From positions 1 to 32,685 of the forward strand of contig DAOUPR010000003.1 of assembly GCA_030626065.1 (NCBI GenBank): 32,685 nucleotides of DNA, written 5' to 3'. Under the pieces are notes generated by a model. It made no database searches and had not been told where the DNA came from. It worked only from the letters and a program-made list of their open reading frames with translations. The translations under genes were made by a program, and so were the position numbers. Shown in pieces: positions 9,249 through 19,179 of this stretch. How positions within the stretch are numbered: position 1 is the first letter of the stretch; the number at the start of each line of letters is the position of its first letter. Origin of the DNA: Clostridium sp. (GTDB lineage: Bacteria; Bacillota; Clostridia; Clostridiales; Clostridiaceae).

Positions 9249-9315
9249 TATAGAGTTTTTACAGAAAAACTCTATATAAATAAAAGACTGCTAATATATT
9301 GTTGGCAGTCTTTTA
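9249..9315 (+). terminator. Two consecutive hairpins after murB
   Basis: The first hairpin pairs ATAGAGTTTTT (9250-9260) with AAAAACTCTAT (9265-9275) around a 4-base loop, 11 bp without mismatch. The second pairs TAAAAGACTGC (9281-9291) with GCAGTCTTTTA (9305-9315). The T stretch after each is short, but together they form a credible termination region, also usable on the minus strand. The rest of the gap to 9452 has a TATAAT at 9390-9395 with no convincing -35, perhaps the rapZ promoter. Confidence 0.72.
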
Positions 9316-9452
9316 TATTAGGCTATATTTTAAAGTGGTGTTGATATGAATAAGTCTTATTTTAGTGTTAATTAAAAATAATAACATGATATAATAAATT
9401 AAGACAAAATTGATTTTTTAAGAAGGATAGACTGAAAAATAGGAGGTTCATT

Positions 9453-10337
9453 ATGAAATTTGTAATTGTGACAGGACTATCAGGAGCAGGAAAAACAGAA
9501 GCAATTAGAAGTTTAGAAGATTTAGGCTATTTTTGTATAGATAATTTACCCCCAACATTAATACAGAAATTTGCAGAAGCAAGTTTTCAAACTAGTGGAA
9601 AGATAAGTAAAATTGCATTAGTTATAGATATAAGAGGCGGAGATTTTTTTGATGCTTTGTTTGAAAGCTTAAAATATTTAAAAGATAATGAATACTATTA
9701 TGAAATTTTATTTTTAGATGCAAGTGATGAGGTATTAGTAAAAAGATATAAAGAAACAAGAAGAAAACATCCACTAGCACCTGATGGTAGAATACTTACA
9801 GGAATAAAACTTGAGAGAGAAAAACTTAATGAAGTAAAGTATAGAGCAAATAATATTATTGATACATCTAAAATTAAACCTCGACAACTGAGGGAAAAAA
9901 TTAATAGAATTTATGCAGAAGAGGGACAAATAGAAAATCAACTAATTGTTACAATATTATCTTTTGGGTTTAAATATGGAATTCCTGTGGATTCTGATTT
10001 AGTATTTGATGTTAGATTTTTACCAAATCCCTTTTATATACCAGAATTAAAAAAGCATTCAGGCAATGATGAAGAAGTTTTTAATTATGTTTTAGGATTT
10101 GATGAAACAAAAGAGTTTATTAATAAATTAAATGATATGTTGGAGTTTTTGATTCCGCACTATTTAAAAGAGGGTAAACGTCAATTAATTATTTCTATTG
10201 GATGTACAGGAGGAAGACATCGATCTGTATCTATTGCCAATGAAATGCATAAAAAATTAAAAAAATGCGGACATAATGTTAGTATTGAGCATAGAGATAT
10301 ACATGAGGATGTTAAAAAGGGTGGAATTAAATTATGA
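9453..10337 (+). CDS. rapZ: RapZ/YvcJ family nucleotide-binding protein
   Basis: This is a 294-residue P-loop protein. Walker A is GLSGAGKT (residues 8-15), and the C-terminal domain carries the family hallmark [15 protein letters not shown]. In E. coli RapZ guides decay of the GlmZ small RNA and so controls glucosamine-6-phosphate synthase. In Bacillus the homologue YvcJ hydrolyses nucleotides and affects competence, and whether it binds RNA there is unclear. The start has AGGAGG. Its stop TGA overlaps the ATG of yvcK (ATGA), the classic rapZ-yvcK-whiA arrangement. Confidence 0.97.
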   Translation: MKFVIVTGLSGAGKTEAIRSLEDLGYFCIDNLPPTLIQKFAEASFQTSGKISKIALVIDIRGGDFFDALFESLKYLKDNEYYYEILFLDASDEVLVKRYKETRRKHPLAPDGRILTGIKLEREKLNEVKYRANNIIDTSKIKPRQLREKINRIYAEEGQIENQLIVTILSFGFKYGIPVDSDLVFDVRFLPNPFYIPELKKHSGNDEEVFNYVLGFDETKEFINKLNDMLEFLIPHYLKEGKRQLIISIGCTGGRHRSVSIANEMHKKLKKCGHNVSIEHRDIHEDVKKGGIKL

Positions 10338-11329
10338 TTGACTTAAAAAATAAAATACTATGCAAGGGCCCCAAAATAGTTGCTATTGGTGGTGGTACAG
10401 GACTATCTACAATATTAAGGGGTATTAAGGAATATACGTCTAATATCACAGCAATTGTTACGATGGGGGATGATGGTGGAGGGTCTGGTGTGTTAAGACA
10501 AGACCTTAAGATGCTTCCGCCAGGAGATATACGAAATTGTATAGTAGCATTAGCAGAAACTGAGCCCTTGATGAAAGAACTTTTGCAGTATAGATTTAAA
10601 GATGGAAAATTAAAAGATCAGAGTTTTGGTAATTTGTTTTTAGCAGCTATGGATGGCATATCGGATAATTTTCAGGAAGCTGTACAGAAAATGAGCTCAG
10701 TATTAGCTGTTACAGGTAAGGTTCTTCCAGTAACTTTAGAGGATATGGTATTGAAAGCAGAATTAGAAAATGGAAATATTATTTTAGGAGAATCAATAAT
10801 TCCAAAGGAAGTAATTAAACAAAAGAGTAAAGTTAAGAAACTTTATATAGAACCGTATGAGGCTAAAGCTTTAGAGGAATCAATACAAGCTATATTGGAA
10901 GCTGATGCAATAATTTTAGGCCCAGGAAGTCTTTATACAAGTATAATACCTAATCTCCTAGTAAAAGATATTGTAGAGTCAATATCTATTGCTAAAGGAG
11001 CTAAAATATATATAGCAAATGTGATGACTCAGCCAGGAGAAACAGATGATTATACATTAGAAGATCATTTAAGGGCATTGTATAATCACGCTAATTCGAA
11101 TATAATTGATTATGTTTTAATAAATAGTAATCAGGTGGGACAAGATGTAAGAAATAAATATTCAAAAGAAAAATCAATACCTATTAAATATGATAAAAAA
11201 TCATGTGAAGAGTTTGATGTTGAATATGTCGAAGGTGATATTGCATCTGTTGAGAATAACTTGATAAGGCACGATTCATATAAATTAGCAAGTTTAATAA
11301 TAGATATTATTGATAACAAGAAAAGATAA
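10334..11329 (+). CDS. yvcK: YvcK/CofD-like cell morphology and gluconeogenesis factor
   Basis: This 331-residue CofD-like Rossmann protein has the N-terminal nucleotide-sugar loop GGGTGLST from residue 19, followed by [10 protein letters not shown] and LPPGDIRNC. In Bacillus YvcK binds UDP-GlcNAc and is needed for growth on gluconeogenic carbon and for normal cell shape, linking carbon supply to wall synthesis. No transferase activity is established. The start overlaps the rapZ stop by 4 bases, so translation is coupled. whiA follows 47 bases later. Confidence 0.96.
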   Translation: MIDLKNKILCKGPKIVAIGGGTGLSTILRGIKEYTSNITAIVTMGDDGGGSGVLRQDLKMLPPGDIRNCIVALAETEPLMKELLQYRFKDGKLKDQSFGNLFLAAMDGISDNFQEAVQKMSSVLAVTGKVLPVTLEDMVLKAELENGNIILGESIIPKEVIKQKSKVKKLYIEPYEAKALEESIQAILEADAIILGPGSLYTSIIPNLLVKDIVESISIAKGAKIYIANVMTQPGETDDYTLEDHLRALYNHANSNIIDYVLINSNQVGQDVRNKYSKEKSIPIKYDKKSCEEFDVEYVEGDIASVENNLIRHDSYKLASLIIDIIDNKKR

Positions 11330-11376
11330 ATTATAGAGTTTCCACCGTGAAATTTTATAGCAAGGAGTAGAGTAAT

Positions 11377-12327
11377 ATGTCTTTTTCTTCAAAGGTAAAA
11401 AATGAAATTTGTAGACAACAAGAATTATCTAAAGATGAATCAAAAGCACTTTTATCCGGAATAATGAAAGTAAGTGGTACTCTTGGACTTACATCGGCAA
11501 GAAAAATAAGTTTTAGAATTTCTACTGAAAATCCATCGATTGCACGTTTGGTATTTAAGCAATTGAAAGAACACTTTAATATACATTCTAAATTAATGGT
11601 GAAAAAAAGTAATTCCCTTAAGAAAAACAATATTTATATTGTTTTAATAACTGATGAATCAGATATTAAAGGTTTTTTGCAAGAAATAGGGATATTAGAA
11701 GATGACCAAAATATGTTTCTATTGAATTATAGTGTACCTAAAAGACTTCTGGAAGAAGGGGACTGTAGAAGAAAGTTTATACGAGGCGCATTTTTAGGTG
11801 GAGGTAGTATAAGTAATCCAGAGAAAACATATCATCTAGAGTTCGTCATACACAATGAGGAATTTGCAAATGAACTTAAAGATGTTATTAATTCTTATGG
11901 ATTGAATTCAAAAGTTATTAAAAGAAAGAGTAGTTACGTTGTTTATCTTAAAGAGGGAGAACAAATTGTAGATATTTTAAATATTATTGAAGCTCATGAT
12001 TCTCTTCTTCAATTTGAAAATGTTAGAATTATGAAGGAAATGAGAAATAATGTAAACAGGCTAGTTAACTGTGAAACGGCAAATTTAAGTAAGACTGTAA
12101 ATGCTGCAGTAAGACAAATTGAAAGTATAAAATTAATACAAACACAAATAGGGCTTGAAAGATTACCTAAAAATTTAAGGGAAATAGCACAACTTAGATT
12201 ACAATATCCAAATGAATCTCTTAAAGAACTTGGTCAAATGTTAGAACCTCCAGTTGGTAAATCAGGAGTTAATCATAGATTGCGAAGAATCGAAAAAATA
12301 GCTTCGGAGTTAAATAAAGATGAATAA
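11377..12327 (+). CDS. whiA: WhiA, DNA-binding protein with LAGLIDADG-like fold
   Basis: This 316-residue WhiA homologue has an N-terminal degenerate LAGLIDADG homing-endonuclease-like region (including FIRGAFLGGGSISNPE) and a C-terminal helix-turn-helix domain (about residues 220-305, with LRLQYPNESLKELGQML and SGVNHRLRRIEKIA). In Streptomyces it activates sporulation division genes; in Bacillus it binds the nucleoid and influences division and metabolism. The nuclease catalytic residues are not expected to be active. The start follows AAGGAG. In many Firmicutes an HPr-like gene follows whiA; here dnaE begins 9 bases after the stop. Confidence 0.96.
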   Translation: MSFSSKVKNEICRQQELSKDESKALLSGIMKVSGTLGLTSARKISFRISTENPSIARLVFKQLKEHFNIHSKLMVKKSNSLKKNNIYIVLITDESDIKGFLQEIGILEDDQNMFLLNYSVPKRLLEEGDCRRKFIRGAFLGGGSISNPEKTYHLEFVIHNEEFANELKDVINSYGLNSKVIKRKSSYVVYLKEGEQIVDILNIIEAHDSLLQFENVRIMKEMRNNVNRLVNCETANLSKTVNAAVRQIESIKLIQTQIGLERLPKNLREIAQLRLQYPNESLKELGQMLEPPVGKSGVNHRLRRIEKIASELNKDE

Positions 12328-12336
12328 GGTGAAGAT

Positions 12337-15300
12337 ATGAAGGATGCAAAAAATAAAAGTGGGTTTGTTCATTTACATGTGCATACAGAATATAGCCTTT
12401 TAGATGGTTCAGGTAAAATAAGCAAGATGTTAAAAAAAGCAAAAGAAATGGGTATGAATAGCTTAGCAATAACAGATCATGGTGCTATGTATGGATGTGT
12501 TGAGTTTTATAAAAGAGCAAAAGAAATGGGGATAAAACCAATTATAGGTTGTGAAGTTTATGTAGCTGCACAATCTATGCATATTAGAGATAATAGTAAA
12601 AAAAATAAAACCCATCACTTGGTACTTCTTGTGAAAAACAATATTGGATATCAAAATCTTATGAAGATAGTATCTACCGCTTCAATAGAGGGCTTTTATT
12701 ACAAGCCAAGAGTTGATTTAAACTACTTAAAAGAGCATAGTGAAGGATTAATAGCTCTCAGTGCATGTTTAGCTGGAGAAGTACAAAATTTGCTTATGAA
12801 TGGTGAATATGATAAAGCAGAGCAAAAGGCTATAGAATATCAAGAAGCTTTTAATGGAGATTTTTATTTAGAAGTGCAAAATCATGGAATGGAAGAGCAA
12901 TTAAAAGTTAATAAATTTCTTATTCAGATGTCCAAGAAATTGAATATGCCATTAGTACCTACAAATGATGTGCATTATATTAATAAAGAAGATTCAAAGG
13001 CTCATGAAGTTCTTTTATGCATTCAGACTGGTAAGAACCTTCAAGATGAAGATAGAATGAAATTTCCTTCAGATGAATTTTATCTGAAGTCAGAAGATGA
13101 AATGCGAGAAATTTTTCCAGATATTCCAGAAGCTTTTGATAATACTCTTAAAATTGCGGAACAATGTAATTTTGATTATGAATTTGGAGTGTCTAAGTTA
13201 CCCAATTTTCCACTTCCAAAGAATACAAGTCATTATGAATATCTTAAGCAACAATGTCAAAAGGGATTAGAGCAGCGATATGAAGATATTACTGTAGAAA
13301 TTCAAGAAAGGCTAAATTTTGAATTAGGAATAATTCAGCAAATGGGATACGTAGATTATTTTTTAATTGTTTGGGATTTTATGAGGTTCTGTGAAGAAAA
13401 AAATATAATGACAGGTCCGGGTAGAGGGAGTGCAGCGGGTTCTATTGTAGCTTATACTTTGGGAATAACCAAGATTGACCCAATTAAATACAATCTTATT
13501 TTCGAAAGATTTCTTAATCCAGAACGTGTTTCTATGCCTGATATTGATTCGGATTTTTGCTATGAAAGAAGAAGCGAAGTTATTGATTATGTAGTTGATA
13601 AATATGGAGAAAATAATGTATCGCAAATCATAACTTTTGGAACAATGGCAGCGAGAGCTTGCATACGTGATGTAGGAAGAGCAATGAACTATCCATATTC
13701 AGATGTAGATAAAATAGCAAAAATGATACCTACTATGCTAGGGATTACTATAGATAAAGCATTGGAATTAAATAAAGACCTTGAAAATGAATATGAAGAT
13801 GATGATAAAATAAGGGAACTTATAGATATTGCTAAATCTCTTGAAGGTTTACCAAGACATACCTCAACGCATGCAGCAGGTGTTGTTATTTCGTCGAAAG
13901 AATTAGTTGAATATGTACCTTTATTAAAAAATGATGAATCGGTAGTAACACAGTTCACAATGACAGAGCTTGAAGAACTTGGGCTTTTGAAGATGGACTT
14001 TTTAGGATTAAGAACTCTTACGGTTTTGAGGGATACTATTGCACTTGTTAAAAAGAACAAAGGCGTAGAAATAGATTTGGATGCACTAAAATTTGATGAC
14101 AAAGAAGTCTACAAGATGATTGGCAAAGGTAAAACTATGGGGGTTTTTCAGCTTGAATCTGCAGGAATGACTTCTTTTATGAAAGATTTAAAACCGGAAA
14201 GTTTAGAGGATATCATTGCAGGAATCAGTTTATATAGACCTGGGCCAATGGCAGAAATACCAAGATACATAAAGAATAAACACAATCCTGAAAATATAGA
14301 GTACCAAACAAAGCAATTGGAACCTATTTTGAATGTAACATATGGATGTATTGTATATCAAGAGCAAGTAATGCAAATTGTAAGAGAATTAGCTGGATAC
14401 TCAATGGGACGTAGTGATTTGGTTAGGCGTGCTATGTCAAAGAAAAAACATAAAGTTATGGAAGAAGAAAGAAATAACTTTATAAATGGAATAGTGGATG
14501 AAGAAGGAAATATTGTCGTAACAGGATGCAAACGAAATGGTGTAAGTGAAAAAGATGCAAATAAAATATATGATTCTATGATGGACTTTGCTTCTTATGC
14601 TTTTAATAAGTCTCATGCTGCAGCATATGCAGTTGTAGCCTATTATACAGCGTATTGTGTTCATTACTATCCAGCAGAATTTATTGCAGCAATGTTGAAT
14701 AGTTTTAAAGGTAATAGTGATAAGGTAGCTTTTTATATAAGAGCTGCTAAGGAAATGGGGATTGAAGTTTTACCTCCAGATATTAATGAAAGTGAAGCAA
14801 AATTTATAGTAAAAGATGCCAAAATACGATATGGACTTTCAGCAATAAAAAATGTTGGAGAAAATATTGTAGATAACATAGTTAAGGTTAGAATAGAAAA
14901 AAACAATTTTACATCTTTTGAAGATTTTTGTACTAAGATAAGTACAGAAAGTATGAATAAACGTGTAGTTGAAAGTTTAATAAAGGCTGGTGCCTTTGAT
15001 AGTCTAAAGATGTATAGATCGAGATTACTTGCGGTTTATGAAAAAGTAATAGATTCTATTTCAAATAATAGAAAACGAAATATTGATGGTCAGATGAGTC
15101 TGTTTGGTTCTCTTGATGAAGATATGGGGGCAATAAGGATTAAATATCCTAGTAATTCGGAATTTGATAAAAAACAACTATTATCAATGGAAAAAGAGAT
15201 GACAGGACTTTATCTTTCAGGGCATCCATTGGATCAGTATGAAGATGTACTAGATAATTTAATCTCAATTAAAATATCTGATATAACTTTAGATGAGGCA

Positions 15301-15927
15301 CTAGAAGAAGAAACTTTTGATAACGAAATAACTTCAGACTTAAAAGTTAATGATGGAGATTTAGTTATAATTGGTGGAATAATTAGTGATGTTAATAAAA
15401 AGGTAACAAGAAACAACAATATAATGGCTTTTATGAAAATAGAGGATTTATATAGTTCTGTTGAGGTAATTGTTTTTCCGAATAAATTAGAGAGATATGA
15501 AAAACTTGTAAGAGAAGATGAAATAGTTCTATTAAAAGGAAGAATTACAATTAGAGAAGAAGAACAACCGAAGATAATTTGTGAAGATATAAGGAGTATT
15601 TCGGAACCTTTTGCATTTAAAAAAAATAATAATAGAAATTACAATAGTACAAAAAAGAGAATTAGTATTGACTTAAGTAAAGAAAAGAAAAAGTTATATA
15701 TTTTAATTCCTGAGAATAAAAACATAAATATGGAGAATAAAGTTTTAATAGAAAAAGTCAGCAAGCATAAAGGAAACATACCAGTTATCCTTTGTCAAAA
15801 ACTGAATGGGAAAAATAAGAAATATTTGTTAAATAAAGAGAACTGGGTTAATGATAATAATGACTTTATTATGGAGTTACAGGAATTTTACGGAATAGAT
15901 AACGTTAAATTGTTAAGTGATTCTTGA
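12337..15927 (+). CDS. dnaE: DNA polymerase III alpha subunit, DnaE type
   Basis: This 1196-residue C-family replicative polymerase is without an intrinsic exonuclease insertion. The N-terminal PHP domain has HLHVHTEYSLLDG (His12, 14, 16) and AITDHGAMYG. The palm holds PGRGSAAGS and PDIDSDF (401-407; catalytic Asp402 and Asp404, matching E. coli 401/403). The tandem helix-hairpin-helix region and an OB-fold near residues 1000-1090 (VNDGDLVIIGGII...VEVIVFPNKL) lie toward the C-terminus. In Firmicutes DnaE extends primers alongside PolC, which is not in this window. The short spacing suggests co-transcription with rapZ-yvcK-whiA. A terminator follows. Confidence 0.97.
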   Translation: MKDAKNKSGFVHLHVHTEYSLLDGSGKISKMLKKAKEMGMNSLAITDHGAMYGCVEFYKRAKEMGIKPIIGCEVYVAAQSMHIRDNSKKNKTHHLVLLVKNNIGYQNLMKIVSTASIEGFYYKPRVDLNYLKEHSEGLIALSACLAGEVQNLLMNGEYDKAEQKAIEYQEAFNGDFYLEVQNHGMEEQLKVNKFLIQMSKKLNMPLVPTNDVHYINKEDSKAHEVLLCIQTGKNLQDEDRMKFPSDEFYLKSEDEMREIFPDIPEAFDNTLKIAEQCNFDYEFGVSKLPNFPLPKNTSHYEYLKQQCQKGLEQRYEDITVEIQERLNFELGIIQQMGYVDYFLIVWDFMRFCEEKNIMTGPGRGSAAGSIVAYTLGITKIDPIKYNLIFERFLNPERVSMPDIDSDFCYERRSEVIDYVVDKYGENNVSQIITFGTMAARACIRDVGRAMNYPYSDVDKIAKMIPTMLGITIDKALELNKDLENEYEDDDKIRELIDIAKSLEGLPRHTSTHAAGVVISSKELVEYVPLLKNDESVVTQFTMTELEELGLLKMDFLGLRTLTVLRDTIALVKKNKGVEIDLDALKFDDKEVYKMIGKGKTMGVFQLESAGMTSFMKDLKPESLEDIIAGISLYRPGPMAEIPRYIKNKHNPENIEYQTKQLEPILNVTYGCIVYQEQVMQIVRELAGYSMGRSDLVRRAMSKKKHKVMEEERNNFINGIVDEEGNIVVTGCKRNGVSEKDANKIYDSMMDFASYAFNKSHAAAYAVVAYYTAYCVHYYPAEFIAAMLNSFKGNSDKVAFYIRAAKEMGIEVLPPDINESEAKFIVKDAKIRYGLSAIKNVGENIVDNIVKVRIEKNNFTSFEDFCTKISTESMNKRVVESLIKAGAFDSLKMYRSRLLAVYEKVIDSISNNRKRNIDGQMSLFGSLDEDMGAIRIKYPSNSEFDKKQLLSMEKEMTGLYLSGHPLDQYEDVLDNLISIKISDITLDEALEEETFDNEITSDLKVNDGDLVIIGGIISDVNKKVTRNNNIMAFMKIEDLYSSVEVIVFPNKLERYEKLVREDEIVLLKGRITIREEEQPKIICEDIRSISEPFAFKKNNNRNYNSTKKRISIDLSKEKKKLYILIPENKNINMENKVLIEKVSKHKGNIPVILCQKLNGKNKKYLLNKENWVNDNNDFIMELQEFYGIDNVKLLSDS

Positions 15928-15974
15928 AAAAAGTTATAAAAGACCGTTTAAACTTTTGTATTTTCAAACAAAAT

Positions 15975-16016
15975 AATAGAGAGGAATAATTAATCCGCTC
16001 TATTTTATGTTTTTTT
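15975..16016 (+). terminator. Rho-independent terminator after dnaE
   Basis: AATAGAG (15975-15981) pairs with CTCTATT (15998-16004). The stem continues past one mismatch with GGA/TCC, and a long T run reaches 16016. It separates the whiA-dnaE unit from the glycolytic pair. Confidence 0.8.
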
Positions 16017-16081
16017 AATGTTAATTAGGTTGAATTATTTTAGGATTTCTTATAAAATTACTATAGGGATGAAATTTAGGT

Positions 16082-16109
16082 TTGAACAAATTCATAGTTA
16101 TTTTATAAT
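16082..16109 (+). promoter_or_regulatory. Likely sigma-A promoter of pfkA-pyk
   Basis: TTGAAC (16082-16087) and TATAAT (16104-16109) are separated by 16 bases. Transcription would start about 60 bases before the pfkA ATG. It lies just downstream of the dnaE terminator, where a new promoter is expected. Confidence 0.6.
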
Positions 16110-16177
16110 TTTTTAAAATAGATAATTATAAAACTTATGGGACGTTTAATGTCCTAGTGGTCAAAGGAGGAATTATA

Positions 16178-17137
16178 ATGAGAACAATAGCTGTTTTAAC
16201 TTCTGGTGGAGATGCACCAGGAATGAATGCCGCTGTTAGGGCGGTAGTTAGATATGGTTTGGATAAAGGTCTTAAGGTAATGGGAATAAATAGAGGGTAT
16301 AGTGGACTGATTAATGGGGAAATTTATGATTTAGAAAGACATCACGTTTCAGATATAATTCAAAGAGGTGGAACGATACTTAGAACTGCTAGATGTGAAG
16401 AATTTAGGACAGAAGAAGGAAGAAAAAAAGCTGCTAATATTTTAAAAGCATTTGGAGTAGATGGATTGGTCGTAATTGGTGGAGATGGTTCATTCCAAGG
16501 GGCTAGATTACTTTCTAAATTAGGTATTAAGACTGTAGGTATACCTGGTACCATTGATAATGACTTATCATATACAGACTTCACAATAGGATTTGATACT
16601 GCTTTAAATACTATATTGGATGCGATAAAAAAATTGAGAGATACATCATCTTCTCATGAAAGAGTTAGTATAATAGAAGTTATGGGTAGAAATTGTGGAG
16701 ATCTTGCTTTGCATGCAGGTATTGCAGGTGGTGCAGAGTCTGTAATTATTCCTGAGAAAGAATTTAATGTAGATGAACTTTGTAGAACTATCCTTCAAGG
16801 TAAACTTCAAGGGAAAAGACATAACTTGATTATTCTAGCAGAAGGCGTAGGCGGAGCAGCAGAGCTTTCAAAAACTGTTCAAGAAATAACTGGAATTGGA
16901 ACAAGAGCTACTGTTCTTGGGCATATTCAAAGAGGAGGAAGTCCTACAGCAAACGATACTATTTTAGCATCTAGAATGGGAGCAAAAGCCGTTCAAGTAT
17001 TATTAGAAGGAGAATCATCAAAGGTAGTAGGAATTAAAGGTGGAGATATATTTTCTATGGATATAGAAGAAGCTCTATCAATGGAAAGCAAATTTGATGA
17101 TGAGTTATATGAAATAGAAAAAATATTAAATAAGTAA
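16178..17137 (+). CDS. pfkA: ATP-dependent 6-phosphofructokinase
   Basis: Phosphofructokinase phosphorylates fructose-6-phosphate to the 1,6-bisphosphate, the committed glycolytic step. With ATG at 16178 the protein is 319 residues, the canonical bacterial length; the GTG at 16157 lies upstream of the AAAGGAGG that serves ATG 16178, so I reject it. Motifs are the ATP loop [20 protein letters not shown] (101-105, with Asp103) and TIDND (125-129, with base Asp127), at the same positions as in E. coli PfkA. It is followed 101 bases later by pyk, the usual clostridial pairing, with only a weak AAGCCT/AGGCT pairing between them. Confidence 0.97.
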   Translation: MRTIAVLTSGGDAPGMNAAVRAVVRYGLDKGLKVMGINRGYSGLINGEIYDLERHHVSDIIQRGGTILRTARCEEFRTEEGRKKAANILKAFGVDGLVVIGGDGSFQGARLLSKLGIKTVGIPGTIDNDLSYTDFTIGFDTALNTILDAIKKLRDTSSSHERVSIIEVMGRNCGDLALHAGIAGGAESVIIPEKEFNVDELCRTILQGKLQGKRHNLIILAEGVGGAAELSKTVQEITGIGTRATVLGHIQRGGSPTANDTILASRMGAKAVQVLLEGESSKVVGIKGGDIFSMDIEEALSMESKFDDELYEIEKILNK

Positions 17138-17238
17138 ACAAAAGATAAGACTATACAAATAAAGCCTAAATAAAATAAGGCTATATATAAATTTGTTATA
17201 AATAATTGTTTAAATCATACTGTTAAGGAGAGTATATA

Positions 17239-18996
17239 ATGCAAAAAACAAAAATGATATTTACTATTGGACCAACTAGTGAATCAGAGGAAATGTTAGG
17301 AAAATTAATGGAAGCGGGAATGAATGCAGCAAGACTTAATTTTTCACATGGTGATCATGAAGAACATGGTGCAAGAATTGCTAGAATTAAAAAAATAAGA
17401 CAACAACTAGATAAAAATGTTGCTATTGTTTTAGATACAAAAGGCCCTGAAATTAGAACGGGTGTATTTAAAGATAATAATGTAGATTTAATTGAAGGTA
17501 ATGAATTTACAATAGTTTGTGATAAAGAAATAGAAGGTGATGAAACTAAATGTTCTGTTACTTACTTGGATTTATATAAGGATGTAAAAGCTGGAGATAC
17601 AATTTTAATAGATGATGGTCTTGTAGGACTTGAAGTTGTAGCAGTTGAAGGAAAGAGTGTTAAATGTACTGTATCAAATACAGGCGTTGTAGGTAGTAGA
17701 AAGGGTGTAAACTTACCTGGAATAAAAACTAATCTGCCAGCGCTTACTGAAAAAGATAAGCAAGATTTAATATTTGGTGCACAAAATGATATTGATATGG
17801 TTGCAGCATCATTTGTAAGAAAAGCATCAGATGTACTTGCTATTAAAAAAATATTAGAGCAAAATGGTGCTCCAGATGTATTAGTAGTAGCAAAAATTGA
17901 AAATCAAGAAGGCGTAGATAATATAGATAAAATACTAAAATTTGCAGATGGTATTATGGTTGCAAGAGGAGATATGGGTGTTGAAATTGATTTTGACAAA
18001 GTTCCTCTTATACAAAAGGATATCATCAAGAAGTGTAATAAAGCAGGTAAATTAGTAATCACAGCTACTCAAATGCTTGATTCTATGATTAGAAACCCAA
18101 GACCAACTAGAGCAGAAGCTACAGATGTTGCTAATGCAATTATAGATGGAACTGATGCAATAATGTTATCAGGAGAAACAGCAAAGGGTAAATATCCAAT
18201 TGAAGCAGCTATGACTATGGCTAGTATAGCTAAATCTGTTGAAGAGAGTAAAAATTATCAAGAAAAAATGGAAAGAAGAAAAGATGTTCAATCAGTAAAT
18301 GTTGCGGGAGCTATTAGTTTAGCTACTTGTACAACTGCACAAAGCTTAAATGCTTCAGGTATTATTACAGCTACTCAAACAGGAAGTACTGCAAGAAGAG
18401 TTTCTATGTTTAGACCAAAAGCACCTGTTATAGCAGTAACTCCAAGTGAGAGAGTTGCAAGAAGATTAGCATTAACTTGGGGTGTATTCCCAATACTTTC
18501 AAGAATGGTGTACACAACAGATGAATTGATTATTGAATCAGTAAACAAATCAGTTGAAGCAGGAATAATTAAAAATGGTGACTTAGTAGTTGTTGCTGCA
18601 GGTATTCCAGTACATTATTCAGGAACAACAAATATGTTGAAAGTTCATATAGTGGGAGATGTATTAGTGCAAGGTAAAGGTGCTGGAAATCATCCTGGAT
18701 ATGGTAATGCAAGAATCTTGAAAAGTACAGATCATGCAGAAGATGTAGTAGAAAAAGGGGATATTCTTGTTGTAAAGAATTTAGATAAAAAATTATTGAG
18801 TGTTGTAGATAGAATAGCAGGAGTTATTGCTGAGCAAGGTGGATTAACTTCACACGTAGCAATAGAGTGTTTATCAAACGATATTCCAGTAGTTTGTGGA
18901 GCCGAACATGCAACAGAAATTATTAAACATGGTACTTATATTACACTAGACGCATCAAGAGGTGTAGTTTATAGTGGAAGAGCAAGTGTTGTATAA
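17239..18996 (+). CDS. pyk: Pyruvate kinase with C-terminal PEP-utiliser domain
   Basis: Pyruvate kinase converts phosphoenolpyruvate and ADP to pyruvate and ATP. The 585 residues comprise the standard ~475-residue enzyme (N-terminal KTKMIFTIGPTSE, RLNFSHGDHEEH, VAKIENQEG, MVARGDMGVEI and TATQMLDSM). A C-terminal extension of ~100 residues follows, resembling the phosphohistidine domain of PEP synthase/PPDK (AEQGGLTSHVAIE). This extension is normal in Bacillus and Clostridium pyruvate kinases. The TSHVA stretch holds the family histidine; a catalytic role for it in pyruvate kinase is not established. The RBS is AAGGAGAG. Probably co-transcribed with pfkA. Confidence 0.97.
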   Translation: MQKTKMIFTIGPTSESEEMLGKLMEAGMNAARLNFSHGDHEEHGARIARIKKIRQQLDKNVAIVLDTKGPEIRTGVFKDNNVDLIEGNEFTIVCDKEIEGDETKCSVTYLDLYKDVKAGDTILIDDGLVGLEVVAVEGKSVKCTVSNTGVVGSRKGVNLPGIKTNLPALTEKDKQDLIFGAQNDIDMVAASFVRKASDVLAIKKILEQNGAPDVLVVAKIENQEGVDNIDKILKFADGIMVARGDMGVEIDFDKVPLIQKDIIKKCNKAGKLVITATQMLDSMIRNPRPTRAEATDVANAIIDGTDAIMLSGETAKGKYPIEAAMTMASIAKSVEESKNYQEKMERRKDVQSVNVAGAISLATCTTAQSLNASGIITATQTGSTARRVSMFRPKAPVIAVTPSERVARRLALTWGVFPILSRMVYTTDELIIESVNKSVEAGIIKNGDLVVVAAGIPVHYSGTTNMLKVHIVGDVLVQGKGAGNHPGYGNARILKSTDHAEDVVEKGDILVVKNLDKKLLSVVDRIAGVIAEQGGLTSHVAIECLSNDIPVVCGAEHATEIIKHGTYITLDASRGVVYSGRASVV

Positions 18997-19093
18997 ATAT
19001 TAAGTTTATGTAATAAATTTCAATAAATATGTATATTTATTGTAAGTTAAGATATAATTATAATATGCCGAAAGGCAGTTGTTTCATCCTATT

Positions 19094-19115
19094 GCCCCAT
19101 TTTGGGGCTTTTTTT
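19094..19115 (+). terminator. Strong terminator downstream of pyk
   Basis: GCCCC (19094-19098) pairs with GGGGC (19104-19108) around ATTTT, followed by seven Ts (19109-19115). A small GAAA-capped hairpin, TGCC-GAAA-GGCA (19067-19078), lies just upstream. Its GGCA arm could instead pair with TGCC at 19093-19096, overlapping the terminator stem. A TATAAT at 19059-19064 precedes both, without a good -35. Confidence 0.88.
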
Positions 19116-19179
19116 GTGTATTTATATTGAATAAAACTACCTATTTTACAAACAATAAGGTTAATAGGAGGTTAGTTTA

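Noticed and set aside
13689-14102. 137-residue minus-strand ORF
   Set aside because: Antisense of dnaE, serine-rich as expected for a shadow frame, without an RBS.
16157-16177. GTG 16157 as pfkA start
   Set aside because: AAAGGAGG lies between it and ATG 16178, and the latter gives the canonical 319-residue protein with active-site numbering equal to E. coli PfkA.
17138-17238. Terminator between pfkA and pyk
   Set aside because: Only a 5-bp AAGCCT/AGGCT pairing with no T run is seen, so co-transcription is more likely.
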